This document shows, piece by piece, positions 16,497 to 24,392 of a stretch of DNA of 34,035 nt. Numbering within the stretch: position 1 is the stretch's first letter; every line of letters starts with the position of its first letter. A program made the translations under genes and the position numbers. The notes under the pieces are model-generated. The model saw only the letters and a program-made list of their open reading frames with translations. It was not told the DNA's origin and did no database searches. The DNA lies in assembly GCA_030037545.1 (NCBI GenBank), contig JASHRF010000075.1, positions 1 through 34,035 of the forward strand, read 5' to 3'. Source of the stretch: Acidobacteriaceae bacterium (GTDB taxonomy: Bacteria > Acidobacteriota > Terriglobia > Terriglobales > Acidobacteriaceae).

Positions 16497-17054
16497 ATGG
16501 CTTTCAATGTAAAAGGTGGTGGCGGCCCAAAAGGCGCAGCCACCCACGTCAGTCATGACGGCGCGAAAGAATACTTTCGTCAGGCAATGGAATATGTGAC
16601 CAAGTCGGAGGCGGCAAAGACCGTTTACGACACATTACAAAAACTGGGGACGGACATCCCAGTTGAAGTCGTCCATGACGACAATATGTTTTACGCCCAT
16701 GCTCATGCGGGTGGGGGTTATATTCATTGGGACCCGCTGAGCGCGTTGAAGGTCACCGAGGGCGGGTGGCAATCGCCCGCGGTCGGATTGATTCACGAGA
16801 TGTACCATGCGTATCAGGAGTTCTGCTTGAAAGATATCTACCCGAACATGCCACAGAAGCTCATCTCGCTTGGACCGAGCGGCGGGGGGAAAAACCCCGT
16901 AAGCAAGGAAGAGGTAGATACCGTGGTGTTCGAAGCGAAAGTGTGCAAGCAGCTTGGAAAGCTTGGTCACGAGAATGAAACCGCGCGCACCACCTACTTT
17001 TACGTGCTCGGTTCGGTCAATGTGACGAGTCCAACGTCAACCGGCAAGGCGTAA
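16497..17054 (+). CDS. stand-alone HEMYH zinc peptidase, M91/NleD-like
   Basis: A 185-residue protein with no signal peptide. The zinc site HEMYH (100-104) lies in SPAVGLIHEMYHAYQE, preceded by GGGYIHWDPLSALKV (72-86). The likely third ligand is Glu146 in VDTVVFEAKVCKQLG. The order 'HWDP - SPxxGLxHEMxHAY - E..V.FE..V.KQLG' is the pattern of the M91 (NleD-like) zinc peptidases found as type III effectors and as C-terminal toxin domains of polymorphic toxins. Here it is a stand-alone gene with a good ribosome site (AAGGAG 6 bases from the ATG). No secretion system, Rhs core or obvious immunity gene is adjacent. The N-terminus is glycine-rich. The target is unknown. Confidence 0.72.
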   Translation: MAFNVKGGGGPKGAATHVSHDGAKEYFRQAMEYVTKSEAAKTVYDTLQKLGTDIPVEVVHDDNMFYAHAHAGGGYIHWDPLSALKVTEGGWQSPAVGLIHEMYHAYQEFCLKDIYPNMPQKLISLGPSGGGKNPVSKEEVDTVVFEAKVCKQLGKLGHENETARTTYFYVLGSVNVTSPTSTGKA

Positions 17055-17305
17055 CCTGCAAGTCGCGGTTTGGTAGATCGTCCGGAGGATTTTCGACAAT
17101 TGGGTGCGTGACCCGGATTTCAGGATGGCGGCTCTCCTCAGTTCGCCGGTAAGGCGAGCCGTCTATTCCTGTCGCCTGAATCTGCCTTTTCGTTTGCACA
17201 TCTCGGGTCGGGAACAAGTCTAGCCAGCAGGTTGTTACGCCTGCGGATCTCCCTACTGCTCTGACCTCCGGTTACACAATTACCTTTGCAGTCCCCAGCA
17301 GCGAT

Positions 17306-17707
17306 ATGCAGCCGACCTCGTCCGGCCAGGTGCAGACGACGCTGACCGGGACCACCGACACCGGGTACACGGCAAGCATCACGGAAACTCTTACCCCGGC
17401 GGGTTCTGCGCCGGACAGCACCTACAGCGGGTACACCGACTACACCTACTCTGTTCCCGCAAGCCAGGACTTGACCGACTGGGTGAACGAACTCAATCTC
17501 AATACAGAGGAAAGTGAAACCGTCGTTAGTACATCGACTGGGCTCTTCACCATGGACGGAAATGCAGGTACCTATGCGGTGTACCTAACGATCAACAGCA
17601 CCCAGACCGGCGCCGTGCCGGTGGGCTCCGTGGACTTTACCGATCCCGGACCGGTAGGCGGCAGCAAGAGCTGCGGAGCGGGGAGTAACAAGTGCGACCA
17701 GCAATAA
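17306..17707 (+). CDS. Ser/Thr-rich protein, probably 5'-truncated
   Basis: I do not recognise this 133-residue protein. It is low in charged residues and rich in Thr, Ser, Gly and Tyr, with strand-like repeats (TDTGYTASITETLTPAGS, GYTDYTYSVPAS) and a C-terminus with two cysteines (CGAG, CDQQ). It looks like part of a secreted or surface beta-sandwich protein, yet there is no signal peptide. There is no ribosome site before the ATG, and the same frame stays open upstream (reading VVTPADLPTALTSGYTITFA). The N-terminus is probably lost, or the start is not canonical. It ends 16 bases before the aspartyl protease gene. Confidence 0.45.
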   Translation: MQPTSSGQVQTTLTGTTDTGYTASITETLTPAGSAPDSTYSGYTDYTYSVPASQDLTDWVNELNLNTEESETVVSTSTGLFTMDGNAGTYAVYLTINSTQTGAVPVGSVDFTDPGPVGGSKSCGAGSNKCDQQ

Positions 17708-17723
17708 CAGGAGAGCGTTTTCT

Positions 17724-18692
17724 ATGAAATTCTTTCGGCCCCTGATCGCGTTGCTGCCGGCGGCGGGATTGCTCTGCGCAATCCTGCCGCCCAGTTCGTG
17801 CGCCGGCGCGCCTGCCTGGCTTCCATGGGGACGGCCATCCAAACTCGTCCTTCCCTTCCGAAGCGTCCAGGATGAGATGGTGGTTTCGCTGTCCCTGAAC
17901 GGCCATGCGGGCATGAACTTCCTTATCGACACAGGGTTCGGAGGCACCGTACTCGACGCCTCCGCCGTAAGCGAAGCGCATCTGGACACGCTGTCTGCCG
18001 ACCTCCCGCCGATCCAATCGCTGGCCGGCGCATTCCCCTTGACCCGGACCGCTCCACGCGTGCGTATCTCAGGATACGGTCTGGAACTCCACGGCAAGGT
18101 CTTAGTCGGCAACCTTGAACTGCTGCGGAAAGTCATGGGGATGCCGATAGCAGGCATTATCGGCTTCGACGCTCTGGGGCGCTTCCCGTTCCTGGTGGAC
18201 TACTCGGCGAAAACCATCACCGTCTTTCCCCTTAAGCGGAAGAAGGAGCCGGCGCAGCCTGGCATCGAGCTTCCTTTGCAGCCGTCGCCCCCAGGCGTAG
18301 CAGACACCCCCATCCTTTACGTCGACCTTGAGCTGCCCGACGGTCAGCGGGCAAAAGCAAATCTGACCTTGGATACGGGCTCAAACGATGGCTTGACCCT
18401 GCACACATACTTCGCCAGCCAACACGGCCTGCGGCCCTTGGATGGAGCCCAAATCGTGACCCAGGCGGCGTACGGCGGCAGCCACAACCTGGCGCCTGGC
18501 TCGGTGCCTGCGCTCTTCCTTGGCGATCTCAGGATTGCAGAACCCCAGACTCTTTTGGAGCAACGACCGCTGGGAGTAGCCGGGAGCAAGCAGACCGACG
18601 GCGAAATCGGCTTCGAGATCCTGTCGCGCTTCCGCGTCTTCGTGGACGGCCCGCGTCACCTTGTCGTCTTCGAACCGGCCTCGCAACACTGA
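17724..18692 (+). CDS. exported retropepsin-like double aspartyl protease
   Basis: A 322-residue protein with a signal peptide (about 1-27). Two retropepsin-like lobes follow. The first has FLIDTGFGGTVLD with catalytic Asp69 in DTG, and the second has LTLDTGSNDGLTL with Asp217 in DTGS. Each is followed by a strand ending in a flap and a G-F-D/G-F-E element (IIGFDALGRFPFLVDY and EIGFEILSRFRVFVD). This matches the bacterial gag-polyprotein-like aspartyl protease (PF13650-type) duplications, which act in the periplasm or outside. Natural substrates are generally unknown. AGGAG stands 10 bases before the ATG. It probably follows the truncated gene in one transcript. Confidence 0.85.
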   Translation: MKFFRPLIALLPAAGLLCAILPPSSCAGAPAWLPWGRPSKLVLPFRSVQDEMVVSLSLNGHAGMNFLIDTGFGGTVLDASAVSEAHLDTLSADLPPIQSLAGAFPLTRTAPRVRISGYGLELHGKVLVGNLELLRKVMGMPIAGIIGFDALGRFPFLVDYSAKTITVFPLKRKKEPAQPGIELPLQPSPPGVADTPILYVDLELPDGQRAKANLTLDTGSNDGLTLHTYFASQHGLRPLDGAQIVTQAAYGGSHNLAPGSVPALFLGDLRIAEPQTLLEQRPLGVAGSKQTDGEIGFEILSRFRVFVDGPRHLVVFEPASQH

Positions 18693-18769
18693 CGCATACC
18701 TAGCACAAAAATTTGATCGTCTTTTGTAACGGCCTGATTCATTGAGGCTTCCGTTCGCACTCGCTTTGA

Positions 18770-19121
18770 AAAGGCACGACTTCAGTCGGGCCATAAAAGC
18801 CAGAGTAATCAACCGGGCTTTACAGCTTGCTGAAAAACTAAAGGAACCGGAGCCTTGTAACAAGGGCACGACTTCAGTCGGGCCATAAAGCCAGAGTAAT
18901 CAACCGGGCTTTAGCTTGCTGAAAAACTGAATAAACCGGAGCCTTGTAACAAGGGCACGACTTCAGTCGGGCCGCAAAAGCCGCAGAATGAATGCCGGGC
19001 TTTAGCCCCTGCTACGCAAAATTGCCTCGTCTCACGAGTCGAGTGCGTTTTTCATCAAGCTGTTTAGCCGGGCCGCAAGCGGCGCTCATTGAACGCGGGC
19101 CTTAGCCCCTGAGCAACGGCT
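18770..19121. repeat. REP-like tandem array, four units
   Basis: Three similar units start AAGG(G)CACGACTTCAGTCGGGCC, at about 18770-18861, 18862-18950 and 18951-19018. A fourth, degenerate unit lies at about 19066-19121. Units 1 and 2 share a tail GCTTGCTGAAAAACT and end GAGCCTTGTAAC. Units 3 and 4 end with the palindrome arm GGGC(T/C)TTAGCCCCTG, also present at 3976-4022. The inner part of each unit is an imperfect hairpin (GGGCC...AAAGCC / CCGGGCTTTA). It lies directly after the aspartyl protease gene, in a gap of about 560 bases without a gene. Confidence 0.75.
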
Positions 19122-19203
19122 TTCCAAAACCTCGACTTTTGCCACAGGCCCTAAGGATCAGGTTTCCGGAGTTCAGATAGCGCCGCCCCTTCACGAACAA
19201 AAG

Positions 19204-19225
19204 AGCCCGGCTCGCCGGCCGGGCT
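19204..19225 (-). terminator. intrinsic terminator after zinc-ribbon gene
   Basis: A perfect 8-bp stem (AGCCCGGC/GCCGGGCT) with a 6-base loop. Read on the minus strand it is followed by CTTTTGT, 26 bases after the stop of the 59-residue protein gene. The plus strand has only three T, so it acts best for the minus-strand gene. Confidence 0.65.
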
Positions 19226-19250
19226 TTGCTATCCATTGCTCAACTTCCGC

Positions 19251-19430
19251 CTAAAGTTTTTCGTAGAAGTCGCACACCGAGCATGAGATATAGACTCCGC
19301 CCGGAACGCCTCGCTCGCGGTCCTTGACACGTTTTACAATGCGCGTAGGCTTGCTGCACTTGGGGCAGTCGGTGGACTTGGTCGTGTCCATTACCTTCTT
19401 TCGGTCACCTGTTTTTGCAATCTTCGCCAT
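19251..19430 (-). CDS. 59-residue zinc-ribbon protein
   Basis: A short protein reading MAKIAKTGDRKKVMDTTKST, then CPKCSKPTRIVKRVKDRERG and, near the end, SCSVCDFYEKL. The two pairs CPKC (residues 22-25) and CSVC (51-54) form a classical four-cysteine zinc ribbon. The basic N-terminus and middle suggest nucleic-acid or ribosome binding, but I know no function. The start is supported by GAGGAG about 13 bases upstream. A terminator follows the stop codon. No other gene is close on this strand, so it is probably a single-gene transcript. The regular cysteine spacing and the flanking signals argue that it is real despite its size. Confidence 0.75.
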   Translation of the reverse strand: MAKIAKTGDRKKVMDTTKSTDCPKCSKPTRIVKRVKDRERGVPGGVYISCSVCDFYEKL

Positions 19431-19716
19431 GGCTTGGGTGGTTCTCCTCTTTTGGGGTGTCTCTGCTCACGTCCGCCGCGGCGGACGGCTTCAACCTCGC
19501 GGTCCTGGCGCTGCCCGAATGAGCGGGACTCGCTGCTTCCAGTTTACATGCTTCGGGGACTGAAGCCCGTGTGTGGGAGGTTTCGTCAGGTTTCAGTCCA
19601 GGGCAATCGCACTTCAAAAACCAGGAATATCCTCTCGAAGGACTCCCCTCCTCCGCCTTGCAGATGTCAAGCCCTTGCCGAGGAGCCTGTGAAGGCGGCC
19701 ATGCCTTCCGTCTTGC

Positions 19717-21219
19717 TCACTGCGGCTGATCGTCGGGATTCTGGCCGACCGTTGCCGGCTGCGACGACGGTGCGGGTTGTGACGATTTTGCGGGTTGCGA
19801 CGAGGTCGACTGTTGGGAATTCTGAGCGCCTGACGCCGGCGCCGTTGTCGATTTTCCCGCCGCTGAGGACGAAGCCGTTCCGGACTGCGTGGATTGCCCT
19901 GTCCCTGAGCCGTTTGCCGCCGGTTGTCCCGAGCCCTGATTCGAGCCTTGAGTCTGGCCGTTCGGATAGGGATTGGCCTGCGAATCCGGCTGCTGCTTCG
20001 GGAAATATACCGGCTTCATCACCTGGCCATTGTTGTTGGCGTCGGCTGGCAGGGTCTCGCCCGGATTGCGCAGAGTCGGCGGAGCCGCGGGCATCTGTGT
20101 GTCAGGATTGCGCTGTGCGTCGCCCTCCTGAATCACGCGCACATTCTCAGACTGGGCCACGGTGGGCTGGCCGGTAGCGGTCATCATGGGCGCAACAACA
20201 TCCTGGGTGAAAACCTGTGTGGGCTCGCCGACCCGGGCAATTTCCACGCGGATCACGCGGTTGCCGTTGATGCGCACGAAGGTCACGGGATCCGGAGGCT
20301 TGCCGTAAATCCAGATGTCGATGGGCATCTGGCCATCCATCTCGTGATACTTCTGCACCGGATCCCCTTTGGCGAAGATCACCATGTCGGTGTTCATGCC
20401 CACCAGCACCTGATGGCCGAGAATGGCCTCCTTAAGCGGCTTGGGCAGCGTATCGGTATACGCCTGAACCGGCGTCTTGACGTCGAAGGAAATGAGCGGG
20501 GCCAGGAGAGCCTTGACCTGGTCGCCGGTCAGATCGGGAACGCGGTCTTTGAAGGCCAAGGTTACGCGCGCGCCACCGGGAGTACCTCCATCAGCCACCA
20601 CGGGCTCCTGGTAATACGGATCGGTGCCGAGCGAGACGTGGCTGAGAAAGCGATGCTTGGCGTCGGGGCCGTCGTTCAGGTCGAAGATCAGCTTGTTATG
20701 GTCGACCTTGATATTGGTGACCACGACCCGGCCACCCGGCTTCACGCTCGTGCCGTTGGCGGTGACCATGTTCAGGTAGGCTTCGCCGGCAGGATCGAGT
20801 TTGCCGTTGGCCTCCAGCGTGAGCCCCTTATGGCCGCCTGGCAGCGGACGCATGGCAAAGCCCTGTTCGGCCTGCATGAAGCGGACAATCTCCAGCCGGT
20901 CGCGGAGGTCCATGGGTGCTGTGGAGAGCGCGACATGGGTGGGCTGAATCTGCTGGAACTGGCGATCGACAGGCCCGGTGGCGGCAACCGGGCCTTTGCC
21001 GCTGGTATCGATGGTGAGTACCTGGGCGGAGGCCGGCGTCCAGGCGAAGAGCACGGCGAGAGCGAGTCCCAGGGCCGGCAGCGGAATTGCGGAGAAAACG
21101 GGGGGTGATTTGCGCCGGGAAACCGGCAGTGCTATGTCGCAGACGCGGTTTAGCCTAGAGGCGCGCGGAAACTCGGGAACGATGGATCGGGCGATGTACT
21201 GAACAATGGATCGCGCCAT
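19717..21219 (-). CDS. exported protein of unknown function with S/Q/P-rich tail
   Basis: A 500-residue protein that I cannot assign. A long basic N-region (1-45) precedes a hydrophobic segment (46-65) ending in an ASA-Q cleavage site, so it is probably exported. The middle part (66-410) is a mixture of predicted strands and helices. Distinct elements are DTSGKGPVAATGPVDRQFQQ, RDRLEIVRFMQAEQGFAMRP and KPGGRVVVTNIKVDHNKLIF. The last 90 residues are Ser, Gln, Pro and Thr rich and surely disordered. I place the start at 21219 because GGGAGG lies 6 bases upstream; a start 14 codons earlier lacks such a site. It is 177 bases downstream of the CAAX-like gene on the same strand. Confidence 0.7.
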   Translation of the reverse strand: MARSIVQYIARSIVPEFPRASRLNRVCDIALPVSRRKSPPVFSAIPLPALGLALAVLFAWTPASAQVLTIDTSGKGPVAATGPVDRQFQQIQPTHVALSTAPMDLRDRLEIVRFMQAEQGFAMRPLPGGHKGLTLEANGKLDPAGEAYLNMVTANGTSVKPGGRVVVTNIKVDHNKLIFDLNDGPDAKHRFLSHVSLGTDPYYQEPVVADGGTPGGARVTLAFKDRVPDLTGDQVKALLAPLISFDVKTPVQAYTDTLPKPLKEAILGHQVLVGMNTDMVIFAKGDPVQKYHEMDGQMPIDIWIYGKPPDPVTFVRINGNRVIRVEIARVGEPTQVFTQDVVAPMMTATGQPTVAQSENVRVIQEGDAQRNPDTQMPAAPPTLRNPGETLPADANNNGQVMKPVYFPKQQPDSQANPYPNGQTQGSNQGSGQPAANGSGTGQSTQSGTASSSAAGKSTTAPASGAQNSQQSTSSQPAKSSQPAPSSQPATVGQNPDDQPQ

Positions 21220-21395
21220 GGAAGGCCTCCCATGTTCTCTACCAGCATTACGCAAAAACAATTCCTATTCAAGTGAAAAGGATTGCATTCGCACTAAAAG
21301 CCCCGGAGCGCCGGACCTTTCCATGCACAGATGCGCGGGGTTATGGAAGGGTGTCCCGGCCGCCGCGCAGCCGGAAAATGAACCAAACGGAAGGA

Positions 21396-22406
21396 CTATT
21401 CGGCCGGTGGATTTTCCTTAACTTGCTCTGGCTGTGGCGAGGTTACGGGAGCAATCTGGACCAGCGGCGGCGGTGCAGATGGGCCCATGGCTTCCTCATG
21501 CTGGGCGCGGGCAGCGGCATCCAGGTCCACGGGGATGCCGGCGGCGACGAGCACTGGGGCGTTATAACGGAAATCGAGGTCGCGGGTGAGCCGCCAGAGG
21601 ATGGGGATCGCGGCGAGGATCACAAAAAAGGCGATCCAGGTGCCGTCCAGGCCAAAACCGCCGCCCGTGAGCCAGAAAGGGCCCATGGGATCGCCGATTA
21701 CGATCGACGAATGGCCGCTGAGGCCGGAGACGGCGAGACCGAAAAGCAAGGCACGGCTGGCCTTCCAGCCAAAGTTCAGACCCCAGCCGACCCACAGCGC
21801 GCGGGTTCGCAGGTAAGTGGTGGAAAGCAGCAGGCCGAGGGCGATGGAGACAGCAAAGCTGGCGCGGCTAGAGCCGGGCATGAGTTGCTGGACGATAGCG
21901 TAGTAGGCCGAAAAGCCGAGGGCCGCGCCCAGCGGGCCAACGGCCTCAATAAAGCGTTGGAATGCATAGCCGCGAAAGGCGATCTCCTCAGCGAGCGTAG
22001 CCAGAGCAAAGAAGGCGGCGTCGGAGAGCAGCCAGCCCCATTCGTCCAGGCGGCCTGTGAGAGCGACAGCGATGCCGCCAGCCACCGCCATGGGCAGAAC
22101 GCAGACCAGCGCGATTCCCCAGCCAGCTGCCAGCCCCAGGCCGAATTCGCCCGGAAAGCCGGAACGGCGTGGCAGGCCCTGCGCGCTCACCGGGTGCAAC
22201 TGGTGCTGGAACCAGAAACCCATGGCGGCATAGCCGAAGAGCAGCAGGAAGACGAGCATGGCCTGCTCGAGAAGGGGAGACCAGAGATCGCCCACCAGCC
22301 CCTGAGCGCCGTGGTGGGCAAGCGAGCGGGCCAGGAAGTAGTAGAAAACCGCAAGGACGAACAACAGATAGGCGCGCAGCCGGCTGCCTGGAGTGAGGTC
22401 GGTCAT
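21396..22406 (-). CDS. CPBP (CAAX-like) membrane protein lacking catalytic histidines
   Basis: A 336-residue polytopic membrane protein with about seven to eight helices. The glutamate motif of CPBP/ABI intramembrane proteases is intact: AEEIAFRGYAFQ, with Glu140, Glu141 and Arg145. The two histidine motifs, however, are changed. The place of FxxxH reads FSAYY (165-169), and the usual HFGWN-like motif reads NFGWK (211-215). The protein is probably inactive as a protease, or uses other residues. The C-terminal 40 residues are Pro/Ala-rich and cytoplasmic. GGAGG stands about 6 bases before the ATG. It lies between accA and the exported protein on the same strand. Members of the family process or bind membrane proteins. 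Confidence 0.82.
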   Translation of the reverse strand: MTDLTPGSRLRAYLLFVLAVFYYFLARSLAHHGAQGLVGDLWSPLLEQAMLVFLLLFGYAAMGFWFQHQLHPVSAQGLPRRSGFPGEFGLGLAAGWGIALVCVLPMAVAGGIAVALTGRLDEWGWLLSDAAFFALATLAEEIAFRGYAFQRFIEAVGPLGAALGFSAYYAIVQQLMPGSSRASFAVSIALGLLLSTTYLRTRALWVGWGLNFGWKASRALLFGLAVSGLSGHSSIVIGDPMGPFWLTGGGFGLDGTWIAFFVILAAIPILWRLTRDLDFRYNAPVLVAAGIPVDLDAAARAQHEEAMGPSAPPPLVQIAPVTSPQPEQVKENPPAE

Positions 22407-22570
22407 GGGCGCCTCCGTGGTAGGCGGCTGCCAGGTTCGAGCGCCCCATTGCAGTTGCCGACAGGGGCAAGGGTGCGGCCACTGGGGTTCGAGTACCGGT
22501 TGCCGACAGCGTCAAGGCCCACAAATTCACCTCAGGGCCTTGCCGGCCCGCTCCTCTTTTGATGTCCTCT

Positions 22571-22590
22571 GAACGGGGATTGCCCCGTTC
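22571..22590 (-). terminator. perfect hairpin after accA, possible terminator
   Basis: An 8-bp perfect stem GAACGGGG/CCCCGTTC with loop ATTG lies 15 bases after the accA stop. No T-run follows on the minus strand, so it may be a pause or processing hairpin rather than an efficient terminator. Confidence 0.35.
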
Positions 22591-22605
22591 CCTGCCCTGC
22601 GCCTG

Positions 22606-23451
22606 CTACTTCTCCGAATAAAACTGCGCAATATTGCGGAATTTCTGCTGCCGGGTGGCAACCAGGTCGCCGATGGGCACGGCTTTAAGCTCAACCAGGT
22701 GGCGGTGCAGCGCCGCAGCGACGATTCCCGCGCCCGCTTCCCGGTCGGCATGGATGCCGCCCGGCGGTTCGGGGATGATTTCGTCCACACAGCCCAGCGC
22801 GGCAACTTCCGGCGCGGAGATGCGCATGGCCTCCGCGGCCAGTTGCTTGTGCGCGGCGTCGCGCCACATGATGGCCGCGCAGGATTCCGGCGTGATGACG
22901 AAGTAGAGCGCGTTTTCGAGGATCAATACGCGATCGGAGACGGCCAGCGCCAGGGCTCCTCCGGAACCACCTTCACCGGTAATGACGGAGATGCTGGGCA
23001 CGCGCAGGCGCGACATCTCCAGGATGTTGCGGGCGATGGCTTCGGCCTGGCCGCGCTCCTCGGCACCGAGGCCGGGAAAAGCGCCGGGCAGGTCGATAAA
23101 GGTGAACACCGGGCGGCCGAACTTCTCGGCGATCTTCATGGCGCGCAGGGCCTTGCGATAGCCCTCGGGATGGGGCATGCCGAAGTTGCGGCGCACCCGC
23201 TCCTTGGTGGTGCCGCCTTTGCGGTTGCCGATGACCATCACTTCGTCGGCGCCCAACCGCGCCATTCCGCAGGCCACGGCTTCGTCGTCGCCAAAGGCGC
23301 GATCGCCGTGGATTTCGCTGAAATCCGTGAAGATTCGTTCGATCAATTCCATCGGATACGGGCGTTGCGGATGGCGCGCCCGCTCAATTCTGACCCACCC
23401 CGGCGAAACCGCCTGCGCTGGATGGGAAATCGCTGATTCCTGTTCGCTCAT
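22606..23451 (-). CDS. accA: acetyl-CoA carboxylase carboxyltransferase alpha subunit, short form
   Basis: A 281-residue carboxyltransferase alpha subunit, which with AccD moves the carboxyl group from carboxybiotin to acetyl-CoA in fatty acid synthesis. It contains the crotonase-fold core with ARHPQRPYPMELIERIF (25-41), RRNFGMPHPEGYRKALR and FIDLPGAFPGLGAEERGQ. It also has ISVITGEGGSGGALALAVSD, with the oxyanion glycines, and VDEIIPEPPGGIH. Compared with E. coli AccA (319 residues), the N-terminal helical hairpin of about 45 residues is missing. Only a 20-residue unrelated leader precedes the core. The ATG at 23451 has only a weak GGAAAG site. It lies 171 bases downstream of the HoxU-like gene, so its own promoter may lie in between. 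Confidence 0.92.
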   Translation of the reverse strand: MSEQESAISHPAQAVSPGWVRIERARHPQRPYPMELIERIFTDFSEIHGDRAFGDDEAVACGMARLGADEVMVIGNRKGGTTKERVRRNFGMPHPEGYRKALRAMKIAEKFGRPVFTFIDLPGAFPGLGAEERGQAEAIARNILEMSRLRVPSISVITGEGGSGGALALAVSDRVLILENALYFVITPESCAAIMWRDAAHKQLAAEAMRISAPEVAALGCVDEIIPEPPGGIHADREAGAGIVAAALHRHLVELKAVPIGDLVATRQQKFRNIAQFYSEK

Positions 23452-23622
23452 CGATTCATGCTTTCCGCGGCGGCTGCTTGGCGGCGGTGGTCCAGTCTGG
23501 CCCTTGTGTATTTTACGGGGCGGAGGCGGCTTGAAGGAAGGATTTCCATAAGCGGAGCCGAGGGACCCCCGGTTATCAACCTGTTTCTTTGGCGCGAGGG
23601 CCAGCGATCCCAAGGCGAGGAA

Positions 23623-24336
23623 CTATGGAAGGCCTTGCCGGTGCGTGGCCAGTCGCGTCAGCTTCTCGCCCTGCTTCACCATCTCGTGGACGGCGAAACC
23701 CTTTTCCGCCAGCGCGCCGGTCGGGCAGGCCTGGACGCACTTGCCGCATGAGGTGCAGTTGTCGGCCTGGCCCCAGTCGTCGCGCAGGTCGCTGACGATG
23801 CGTGCGTGGATGCCGCGCGAGGCTACCTCCCACACGTGCGCGCCTTCAAGCTCGGCGCAGACGCGGACGCAGCGCGTGCACAGGATGCAGCGGTTGTGGT
23901 CGAGGACGAAGCGCGGGTGAGTCATGTCCACCGGCAGGTGCGGATTGTTGTACTTGTAACGTACGTGGGTGACGCCCAGCGCCTGGGCCAGCGATTGCAA
24001 TTCGCAATGGCCGTTGGAAACGCAGGTGGAGCAGACGTGATTGCGCTCGACCAAGAGCAGTTCCACGGCCATTCTGCGGTAAAGCAACAGTTTGGGCGAA
24101 ACGGTGCGGATGGACATGCCTTCCTGAATCGGGGTGGTGCAGGCGGGAAGCAGCTTTTCGGTTCCCGCCAGTTCCACCATGCACACGCGGCAGGCGCCCA
24201 CGGCACTCAGGCCTTTGAGATAGCAGAGCGTGGGAATGTGCTTGCCGTTGGCGAGCGCCGCTTCAAGGATGGTTTCTCCTTCGTGCGCGGTCACCAACTG
24301 GCCGTCGATGCGGAGCGAAATGGTTTTGTTCGCCAC
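23623..24336 (-). CDS. HoxU/NuoG-N-like iron-sulfur subunit
   Basis: A 237-residue electron-transfer subunit like HoxU of NAD-reducing hydrogenases or the N-terminal part of NuoG. It has a plant-type [2Fe-2S] site (Cys38, 49, 52 and 66). A His-ligated [4Fe-4S] site has His100, Cys102, Cys105 and Cys111 (HVCSTCVSNGHC). Two further [4Fe-4S] clusters follow, CILCTRCVRVC (150-160) and CTSCGKCVQACP (194-204). All ligands are present. I choose the GTG at 24336 because AAGGAG lies 8 bases before it and because the resulting length matches HoxU. It follows the fused diaphorase gene by 57 bases. No hydrogenase or molybdenum subunit follows, since the next gene is accA. The subunit is probably the electron wire for ferredoxin or a third partner. 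Confidence 0.85.
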   Translation of the reverse strand: MANKTISLRIDGQLVTAHEGETILEAALANGKHIPTLCYLKGLSAVGACRVCMVELAGTEKLLPACTTPIQEGMSIRTVSPKLLLYRRMAVELLLVERNHVCSTCVSNGHCELQSLAQALGVTHVRYKYNNPHLPVDMTHPRFVLDHNRCILCTRCVRVCAELEGAHVWEVASRGIHARIVSDLRDDWGQADNCTSCGKCVQACPTGALAEKGFAVHEMVKQGEKLTRLATHRQGLP

Positions 24337-24392
24337 GGGCAAGCTCCTTTCTTCCCTGCGTGTTGCGCCGCGATTGCGCTGACGCGCATTTT

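Noticed and set aside
17129..17161. Nested stems considered as a riboswitch
   Set aside because: The sequence does not match any riboswitch consensus I can recall, including cyclic-di-GMP and cobalamin types. It is kept only as part of a low-interest finding.
18770..19121. Considered as a CRISPR array
   Set aside because: Units are about 90 bases, palindromic and without regular unique spacers, and no cas genes are present.
19924..21108. Long plus-strand frame of 394 codons opposite the exported protein gene
   Set aside because: The composition is typical of an antisense shadow of a GC-rich gene, with no ribosome site. The minus-strand gene has a signal peptide and a good ribosome site.
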